From Acholeplasmatales bacterium (GTDB lineage Bacteria > Bacillota_I > Bacilli_A > Acholeplasmatales > Anaeroplasmataceae), in NCBI GenBank assembly GCA_016288675.1, contig JAEELC010000161.1, forward strand, positions 1 to 7,043: a stretch of 7,043 nt of DNA. The letters run 5' to 3'. Numbering within the stretch: the first letter of the stretch is position 1; every line of letters starts with the position of its first letter. The translations under genes were made by a program, and so were the position numbers. This document shows, piece by piece, positions 1 to 5,291 of this stretch. The notes beneath the pieces are model-generated. The model had not been told where the DNA came from, did not search any database, and saw nothing but the letters and a program-made list of their open reading frames with translations.

Positions 1-52
1 AAAAAATGAATGCATAAATATATAACATGCTGGTTGTTATTTTCTTTTTAAT

Positions 53-81
53 TTGTAAAATGTGTATAAATTTGATATAAT
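53..81 (+). promoter_or_regulatory. Sigma-A promoter of the small RNA gene
   Basis: TTGTAA at 53-58 and a perfect TATAAT at 76-81 are separated by 17 bp. A TG at 73-74 one base before the -10 makes it an extended -10 promoter. Transcription should start near 87-89. No ribosome binding site or credible reading frame follows before the terminator at 159-194, so this promoter appears to drive a non-coding RNA. The assignment rests on consensus matching only. Confidence 0.75.
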
Positions 82-87
82 GTGAAA

Positions 88-194
88 GAAGGTCTACCCT
101 TCAATCTTAATAATCGTTATAGAGCGATGTAAAACAAGTCGAAACTTTTATCCATGAGGAAGGTCACAATTTATTTGTGACCTTCTTTTTTTTT
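88..194 (+). ncRNA. Structured small RNA of about 107 nt, tracrRNA-like
   Basis: A promoter (53-81) and a strong terminator (159-194) bracket a stretch with no believable ORF. Visible hairpins are GAAGG/CCTTC (88-92 with 98-102), ATCGTT/AGCGAT (113-118 with 123-128, one G-U pair), AAGT/ACTT around a CGAA loop (136-139 with 144-147), and the terminator stem. The segment TAAAACAAG at 130-138, followed by a short hairpin, then TTTATC at 147-152, then a terminal hairpin, repeats the order of elements I recall in the Staphylococcus aureus Cas9 tracrRNA. There the TAAAAC end of the anti-repeat pairs with a CRISPR repeat beginning GTTTTA. On that reading the matching repeat would begin GTTTTACATCGCTC, and cas9 and the array would lie outside the window, probably to the left. 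The presence of an RNA gene is fairly secure; the tracrRNA identity is inference at roughly one in three. Otherwise it is an unassigned small RNA. Confidence 0.6.
159..194 (+). terminator. Intrinsic terminator of the small RNA
   Basis: An 11-bp perfect stem pairs 159-169 with 175-185 around a 5-nt loop and is followed by nine T residues at 186-194. This is a textbook rho-independent terminator reading rightwards. It sits back to back with the leftward terminator at 198-225, so the two convergent transcripts stop within a few bases of each other. Confidence 0.9.
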
Positions 195-197
195 GAT

Positions 198-225
198 AAA
201 AAAAGAACCACAATTATGTGGTTCT
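198..225 (-). terminator. Intrinsic terminator of the activase operon
   Basis: A 9-bp perfect stem pairs 204-212 with 217-225 around a 4-nt loop. On the minus strand it is followed by six T residues (203-198). The stem begins inside the TAG stop codon of the Crp/Fnr gene (226-224), so there is almost no 3' untranslated region. It closes the three-gene minus-strand operon. Confidence 0.88.
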
Positions 226-868
226 AAATTCGCTCTATTAATGCTTTTTCATCATTTACAGTATATTTCTTCTTTGAATAAGAGATAATGTTATTCTTAA
301 TCAAATAATTTAATTCTTTTGAAAATGTAGGACGCTCGATATTTAAATATTGAGCTATTTCTGTCTTATTTAATGTTAGACTGAATGTCTTACCTTTTTC
401 TTTAGATATTAAATAGAAGTAGCATGCTACTTTATTTGAGACTTTTTTTAAAGATAATAATTTAATATGAGATGTTTGCTCATAACTTAAATCTGATAAT
501 TTCTTAAATAGATTTATTCCTACTTCGCTATTTAATCTCATTAATGTTACTAAACTATCTTTAGAGATAAATGTTATTTCAGTATCATTTGTTGCAAGAA
601 ATGTAGCTTTATATGTTGGATCATTTGAAAATATTAAGCCTTCACCAAAAGAATTTGATTTACTTATATGTCTTATAATCATTTCATGTCCATCACTAAG
701 TAAATTTTTTGCAACTACACCACCTTTTTTTATGAAGGCGATAGAATTACATTTATCGCCTTCTCTAAAAATACATTCATCCTTCTTATAAGTTCTAGTT
801 ACTCCTTTTACATATTGAGCAAGCTTACGCTTATTAAAATCTGAAATATTATTAAATAAATAAGTCAT
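224..868 (-). CDS. Crp/Fnr-family transcriptional regulator
   Basis: A 214-residue cytoplasmic DNA-binding protein of usual length for the family. Residues 1-120 form a cyclic-nucleotide-binding-type beta-barrel, with the turn GDKCNSIAFIKKG at 37-49 and FGEG at 74-77. A dimerisation helix follows at about 103-140. The C-terminal winged helix spans about 150-210, with the helix-turn-helix at 166-190 (NKTEIAQYLNIERPTFSKEL). Its cysteines (32, 40, 149) do not form the N-terminal cluster motif of E. coli FNR, and the recognition helix has RPTFSKEL rather than the RETVGR of CRP, so ligand and operator cannot be predicted. The start ATG overlaps the upstream stop codon (TAATG). A GAGG lies ten bases before it, inside the upstream gene, which suggests translational coupling. 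As the last gene of the operon it may regulate its own promoter, the divergent lipoprotein gene, or both; that is inference. Confidence 0.9.
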   Translation of the reverse strand: MTYLFNNISDFNKRKLAQYVKGVTRTYKKDECIFREGDKCNSIAFIKKGGVVAKNLLSDGHEMIIRHISKSNSFGEGLIFSNDPTYKATFLATNDTEITFISKDSLVTLMRLNSEVGINLFKKLSDLSYEQTSHIKLLSLKKVSNKVACYFYLISKEKGKTFSLTLNKTEIAQYLNIERPTFSKELNYLIKNNIISYSKKKYTVNDEKALIERI

Positions 869-2160
869 TAGTGCTTAACCTCGCTATCTAAAGTTTCACG
901 AGACATAGCTAACATTAATTTAATTCTATTTTCTTGGTTAACTTTTGTAGCACTTGGGTCATAATCAATTGCGACTATATTAGCATCAGGATATATTGAC
1001 TTGATTTTTTTCATTACACCCTTACCACAAATATGGTTAGGTAGACAACCGAATGGTTGTGCACAAACAATATTTTTATAACCAGTTTCTACTAGTTCTA
1101 CCATTTCAGCTGTTAATAGCCAACCTTCACCCATCTTTGTACCATGACTTAATACTCCACGGGAATAATCTTTTGTTTTATCAAAGCTATTCATTGGTGT
1201 GTATTTAGTTTTCTTTATAGCTTTAATCATTAAATTTTCTCTACGCTCTAAATATTTAATTAAGATACGAGTTAGGTTAGTTTTTAATAATGAAATCTTA
1301 TAAAGCTTTCTATCATATATAGTATTGTAACAAGAATAGAATAAGAAACCATATAATCCTGGAACTGATATTTCAGCTCCTTCATTAATTAGGAAATCTT
1401 CAAGATGATTATTTCCTAATGCCGAATATTTAATATAGATTTCTCCAACTATACCTACACGAGGTTTTACAGTATCAATTATTTCAACTTTATCAAAATC
1501 TTGTGCAATAGCGTTGATATTTTTCTTTAAGTCTCTAAATGATACGCCTTTGTTATGTAAGAATTCTTCACCAATCTTATCAACATATTTATTTACGATA
1601 TTATCGGAATCACCTTTATGTGCTTCATATGAGATAACTTTGTTTCTCATATACATTAGCATATCACCATAAGTCATTGCGGCTGCTAGACGCTTGATTA
1701 ATGGATAAGTAATTCTAAATCCGCTTTTCTTGTCTAATCCTTTAGCATTTAAGCTAATAACTGGAACATATTCATAATGAGCTTTAATAAGAGCTTTACG
1801 TAATAGGTGGATATAATTTGATGCACGGCATCCTCCACCTGTTTGAGTTATTAATAAAGCGACTTTATGAGTTTCTTCTTTACTCATATTATCTAATGCG
1901 TTTATAAATTGTCCTATTACAAGAAGTGCTGGATAGCATGTATCATTATGTACATATTTTAAACCTTCTGTACGAATGATATCATCATGATTATTTAATA
2001 GTCTAGTCTTATATCCACATGCTATTAAAGCTTTTTCAAAGAAGCGGAAGTGGATAGGTAGCATTGTAGGAAGAAGAATAGTATATTCACGTGCCATTTG
2101 ACGAGTGAATACAGGTGAATTTATTTCATAATTTTCTTCAAATTCTTTATTGTCTATCAT
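868..2160 (-). CDS. 2-hydroxyacyl-CoA dehydratase D-like component (HgdB-type), partner of the activase
   Basis: This 430-residue protein matches the C-terminal third of the large, roughly 1400-residue acyl-CoA dehydratase activase-related proteins of Bacillota (HGD-D type). Characteristic stretches are YTILLPTMLPIHF (26-38), the HNDTCYP motif with Cys75, QTGGGCRASNY with Cys111 (106-116), VGEIYIKY (238-245), and AQPFGCLPNHICGKGVMK (367-384) with Cys372 and Cys378. The end of the fold reads DYDPSATKVNQEN (399-411). Conserved cysteines 75, 111 and 372 are candidate iron-sulfur ligands, by analogy with dehydratase subunits that bind a [4Fe-4S] cluster. It should accept an electron from the activase encoded just upstream. 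The substrate is unknown and dehydration is not assured, because related proteins reduce other substrates. The ATG has a strong AAGGAGG site nine bases upstream (2170-2176) and overlaps the end of the activase gene by 14 nt in another frame. There is no signal peptide or membrane segment. Confidence 0.85.
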   Translation of the reverse strand: MIDNKEFEENYEINSPVFTRQMAREYTILLPTMLPIHFRFFEKALIACGYKTRLLNNHDDIIRTEGLKYVHNDTCYPALLVIGQFINALDNMSKEETHKVALLITQTGGGCRASNYIHLLRKALIKAHYEYVPVISLNAKGLDKKSGFRITYPLIKRLAAAMTYGDMLMYMRNKVISYEAHKGDSDNIVNKYVDKIGEEFLHNKGVSFRDLKKNINAIAQDFDKVEIIDTVKPRVGIVGEIYIKYSALGNNHLEDFLINEGAEISVPGLYGFLFYSCYNTIYDRKLYKISLLKTNLTRILIKYLERRENLMIKAIKKTKYTPMNSFDKTKDYSRGVLSHGTKMGEGWLLTAEMVELVETGYKNIVCAQPFGCLPNHICGKGVMKKIKSIYPDANIVAIDYDPSATKVNQENRIKLMLAMSRETLDSEVKH

Positions 2161-5077
2161 TCTTTTCTTCCTCCTTCTTTAAACGAAGTGCTTCAAATAA
2201 ACTTCTAAGTCTAATCTTAACTGCACCTAGATTTGTAATTTCATCGATTTTGATTTGAGTATAAATCTTTCCACCATGTTCAATAATATCTTTAGTTTCA
2301 TCAGTGGTAATAGCGTCTAGACCACATCCAAATGATACTAATTGAATTAAATTCATGTCATCTTGAGTAATTACATAGCGCGCTGCACTATATAAACGTG
2401 CATGATATGTCCATTGGTTTAATACATTTGTTTGGAATCTATCTGTTAAGTAAGAAATTGATTCTTCATTTACTACACCTACTCCAAATCCGGATATTAA
2501 TTTATCAATACCATGATTTACTTCAGGGTCTACATGGTATGGTCTACCACACAATACAACAATTTCTTTACCTTCCATACGGCATTTATGAACAATTTCT
2601 CTACCACGTTGACGAATATCATCTAAGTATTTTTTATATTCGTCATAAGCTTGATCACAAGCTTTTTTAATTTCTTTTTTAGAAATTTTATAATATCTAT
2701 TTAGGATATTATATAAATTAACTTCAAGTAATACTCTATTATTTAGTGATAAGAAATCATGTATGAAATTAACATTATTAATTTTTGACACATTGTTTAC
2801 AATGTTTTCTGGGTTATAAGCTACAATTGGGCAATTGTAATGGTTATCACCTTTATTTTCATTAATGTTATATGTCATACATGGATAGAATATTGTTTCT
2901 AATCCTTGATTAATTAAGGATTCAATATGACCGTGTGTTAATTTTGCTGGATAACATTCTGTATCAGATGGTATTGTATGTTGTCCTAATGTAAAAATCT
3001 TTCTATTAGAGAATCCTGAAGATATAACTTCAAATCCTAATTTAGTAAAGAATGTATGCCAGAATGGTAATAACTCATACATGTTAAGAGTTAGTGGGAT
3101 ACCAATCTTACCACGTTTTCCTTGTTGTGGAGTGTAGCTAGATAATTTATTTCTTACATATTCATAGATATTTAAATCATCATTTGTATGAAGATTTGAT
3201 TTAGCTAAAGGACGTTCACAACGATTTCCTGAAATATATGTTGATTTATCACCAAAGCTGTTTATAGTTAAGGCACATCCGTTTTTGCATAAACCACATT
3301 TAGCATAACGAACTGTATGTGTAAAATTCTTTAAAGCTTCTAAAGATAAGATATCAGAAGAATCCTTCTTTAGTTCTTTAGAATGCAATGCAGCTCCATA
3401 AGCTCCCATTAAACCTGAAATGTTTGGACAGATTACATCTAGTCCAAGTTCACGTTCAAACGCACGTAGTACAGCTTCATTATTAAATGTACCACCTTGT
3501 ACAACAATATGACGACCTAATGTTTCAACATTAGTAACTCTTATTACTTTATATAAAGCGTTCTTTACAACGGAAATTGAAAGACCTGCTGAAATATTTT
3601 CAATTGTTGCACCATCTTTTTGAGCTTGCTTAACTTGTGAGTTCATAAATACTGTACAACGTGAGCCTAAATCAACTGGGCTTGGTGCAAGTAAACCAAT
3701 TTGTGCAAAGTCTTCAATCTTATAACCTAAAGCTTTTGCAAATGTTTGCAAAAATGAACCACAACCAGATGAGCATGCTTCATTTAAGAAGATGTTTGAA
3801 ATAGCTCCTTGTTCAATTTTGAAGCATTTAATATCTTGTCCTCCAATATCGATAATGAAATCAACATCAGGCATGAAATGCTTAGCCGCTTTAAAGTGTG
3901 CCATTGTTTCTACAAGAGAACCATCTAAATGGAATGCTGCACGCGCAAGATCCTCTCCATATCCAGTAGAAGAAGCTCCACATATATTTATAAGTGGATA
4001 TTCTTCATATAAGAGTGTTAAGTTATTCTTTATAATTTGTGCAGGGTTACCTTGGTTAAATTCATAGCTTGACCAACGTATTTCCTCATTCTTATCAATT
4101 AGAACCATTTTTAAAGTAGTAGAACCAGAATCTATACCTAAATATAGAGGCTCTGTATCTTCTTTAGTTAGAGGCTTAGTAGCTACAAAAGCTTTAGAGT
4201 GACGTGCTCTAAATAAATCTAATTCCTCTTGTGATTTGAATAATGGTTCAAGTGAACCATAAGTACCATTGTTTTTGAAATTACTAATAGTTTCAAAAAG
4301 CTTATCTGCATCATATTCTTTATCTGCACAATATGCAGCACCTAAGGATACGAAATATAATGAATTTTCAGGGCATATTCCTGTTAGATTTAACGATTCA
4401 TCAAAGCTCTTTCTAAGTTCTGGCATACATGTCAAAGGTCCACCTAGATAAACTACATTACCTTCTATATCTCTACCTTGTGCTAATCCACCAATTGTTT
4501 GGTTAACTACAGCTTTATAAATAGAAGCTGCTACGTCAGCTTTTGAAGCACCTTGGTTTAATAATGGTTGTACATCTGTTTTAGCAAATACACCGCAACG
4601 TGATGCGATACTATATAGCTTTTCATGTTGACTAGCTAAATCATTCATATTAGTTACATCAACATTAAGTAGTGTTGCCATTTGGTCAATGAATGCACCT
4701 GTACCACCGGCACAAGTACCATTCATTCTTACATCCATTCCATCTTTTAAGAATAGAATTTTAGCATCTTCTCCACCAAGTTCGATAATGCAATCAGTAT
4801 CAGGAATTAAACGTTTTGCTGCTACACGTGTTGCGTATACTTCTTGTACGAATGTAATATCACATCCGTTTGCAAGACCCATACCAGCACTACCTGATAT
4901 TGCAAATGTTATTTTGTTAGAAATAATCCCCTTTTCAATTAATTGATTTAATATTTCAAGGACATTTTCTTTAATGTGTGAATAATGTCTTTTATAATCT
5001 TTATATATAACTTCATCGTGTTCTCCTAAAACCACATATTTAATGGTTGTAGAACCGATATCTAGTCCAAGTCTCAT
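2147..5077 (-). CDS. ATP-dependent acyl-CoA dehydratase activase, tandem BadF/HgdC ATPase domains plus DUF2229
   Basis: A 976-residue cytoplasmic protein (numbered from the ATG at 5077). ATPase domain 1 (about 1-250) has LDIGSTTIK (5-13), ELGGEDAK (99-106), GTCAGGTGAF (120-129, Cys122) and SRCGVF (159-164, Cys161). Domain 2 (about 312-565) has GIDSGSTTLK (314-323), DIGGQDIK (410-417), ACSSGCGSF (434-442, Cys435) and SRCTVF (472-477, Cys474). These are the phosphate-binding and cluster-ligand motifs of the HgdC/BadFG activators, which use ATP to drive one electron onto a dehydratase. A cysteine-rich linker follows (CGLCKNGC 594-601, GNRCER 618-623). Next comes a DUF2229-type region with DTECYP (705-710), YPCMTYN (731-737), CGRPYHVDPEVNHGI (843-857) and SFGCGLDAITTDE (915-927). 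An in-frame GTG at 5086 would add three residues, but it lies within the ribosome binding site of the ATG, so I prefer the ATG. It is first in the operon, and the downstream gene supplies the dehydratase-like part that is often fused to this protein. The substrate is unknown. Confidence 0.9.
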   Translation of the reverse strand: MRLGLDIGSTTIKYVVLGEHDEVIYKDYKRHYSHIKENVLEILNQLIEKGIISNKITFAISGSAGMGLANGCDITFVQEVYATRVAAKRLIPDTDCIIELGGEDAKILFLKDGMDVRMNGTCAGGTGAFIDQMATLLNVDVTNMNDLASQHEKLYSIASRCGVFAKTDVQPLLNQGASKADVAASIYKAVVNQTIGGLAQGRDIEGNVVYLGGPLTCMPELRKSFDESLNLTGICPENSLYFVSLGAAYCADKEYDADKLFETISNFKNNGTYGSLEPLFKSQEELDLFRARHSKAFVATKPLTKEDTEPLYLGIDSGSTTLKMVLIDKNEEIRWSSYEFNQGNPAQIIKNNLTLLYEEYPLINICGASSTGYGEDLARAAFHLDGSLVETMAHFKAAKHFMPDVDFIIDIGGQDIKCFKIEQGAISNIFLNEACSSGCGSFLQTFAKALGYKIEDFAQIGLLAPSPVDLGSRCTVFMNSQVKQAQKDGATIENISAGLSISVVKNALYKVIRVTNVETLGRHIVVQGGTFNNEAVLRAFERELGLDVICPNISGLMGAYGAALHSKELKKDSSDILSLEALKNFTHTVRYAKCGLCKNGCALTINSFGDKSTYISGNRCERPLAKSNLHTNDDLNIYEYVRNKLSSYTPQQGKRGKIGIPLTLNMYELLPFWHTFFTKLGFEVISSGFSNRKIFTLGQHTIPSDTECYPAKLTHGHIESLINQGLETIFYPCMTYNINENKGDNHYNCPIVAYNPENIVNNVSKINNVNFIHDFLSLNNRVLLEVNLYNILNRYYKISKKEIKKACDQAYDEYKKYLDDIRQRGREIVHKCRMEGKEIVVLCGRPYHVDPEVNHGIDKLISGFGVGVVNEESISYLTDRFQTNVLNQWTYHARLYSAARYVITQDDMNLIQLVSFGCGLDAITTDETKDIIEHGGKIYTQIKIDEITNLGAVKIRLRSLFEALRLKKEEEKNDRQ

Positions 5078-5083
5078 CTTTTC

Positions 5084-5089
5084 CACCTC
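5084..5089 (-). promoter_or_regulatory. Ribosome binding site that fixes the activase start
   Basis: On the minus strand GAGGTG (5089-5084) lies six bases before the ATG at 5077 and matches the anti-Shine-Dalgarno sequence. A possible upstream GTG start at 5086-5084 is part of this site, so using it as the start would leave no spaced ribosome binding site. The protein then begins MRLGLDIGSTT, as activases usually do. Confidence 0.8.
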
Positions 5090-5123
5090 AAATTAAACTT
5101 ATACATTAAATTTCTTGCTTATA

Positions 5124-5152
5124 ATTATAGTTTTTAGCACGCTATTTGTCAA
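5124..5152 (-). promoter_or_regulatory. Consensus sigma-A promoter of the activase operon
   Basis: On the minus strand a perfect TTGACA (5152-5147) and a perfect TATAAT (5129-5124) are separated by exactly 17 bp. The start point should be near 5117, giving a leader of about 40 nt. A 10-bp near-palindrome, TAGCGTGCTA (5144-5135), lies between the two hexamers, where a repressor could block RNA polymerase. So strong a core promoter suggests high basal activity or control mainly by repression, which is inference. Confidence 0.88.
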
Positions 5153-5194
5153 TTTAATTACGAAAAATAGTGAAAATCCGTTGGTTTGTCGAGA

Positions 5195-5214
5195 AAACTC
5201 TAAATTTAGAATTT
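5195..5214. promoter_or_regulatory. Palindrome in the divergent promoter region, possible operator
   Basis: A perfect 12-bp palindrome, TCTAAATTTAGA, at 5199-5210 extends to 20 bp with one mismatched pair (AAA and TTT arms). It lies between the -35 boxes of the divergent promoters, centred about 60 bp before the predicted start of the lipoprotein transcript and about 88 bp before that of the activase operon. About -60 is a classic position for a Crp/Fnr-type activator, but the sequence resembles neither the TGTGA nor the TTGAT half-site. AT-rich palindromes also arise by chance. Confidence 0.4.
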
Positions 5215-5228
5215 GGTTGTCGCAATTA

Positions 5229-5257
5229 TTGAGAATTATTACAACTTAATGTATAAT
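5229..5257 (+). promoter_or_regulatory. Sigma-A promoter of the lipoprotein gene
   Basis: TTGAGA (5229-5234) and a perfect TATAAT (5252-5257) are 17 bp apart. The start point should be near 5264. A second TATAAT at 5264-5269 lacks a good -35 box and probably reflects the AT-rich sequence. The leader is about 28 nt and ends in the ribosome binding site AAGAGG (5278-5283). Confidence 0.8.
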
Positions 5258-5291
5258 TATTTATATAATTTAAAAAGAAGAGGTTATCCTA

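Noticed and set aside
1..52. The tail or head of a gene at the left edge
   Set aside because: All plus frames meet a stop within about 25 bases, and the minus-strand ATG near position 27 has no ribosome binding site. Nothing can be assigned.
82..180. Short plus-strand frames within the small RNA (a GTG frame at 82-132 and an ATG frame at 154-180)
   Set aside because: The first would start before the predicted transcription start. The second lies mostly inside the terminator stem. Neither has a ribosome binding site.
224..868. Calling the regulator an oxygen-sensing FNR
   Set aside because: The N-terminal cysteine pattern that binds the FNR cluster is absent; only Cys32, Cys40 and Cys149 are present.
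2147..2160. A frameshift mutation or programmed frameshift fusing the activase and dehydratase genes
   Set aside because: The second gene has its own ATG and a strong ribosome binding site at good spacing, the break falls in a linker, no conserved domain is lost, and I see no slippery site with a downstream structure.
2398..4946. Four plus-strand open frames (2398-2670, 3792-4067, 4269-4451, 4689-4946)
   Set aside because: They lie antisense within the activase gene, have no convincing ribosome binding sites or recognisable motifs, and are explained as shadows of the strongly conserved minus-strand frame.
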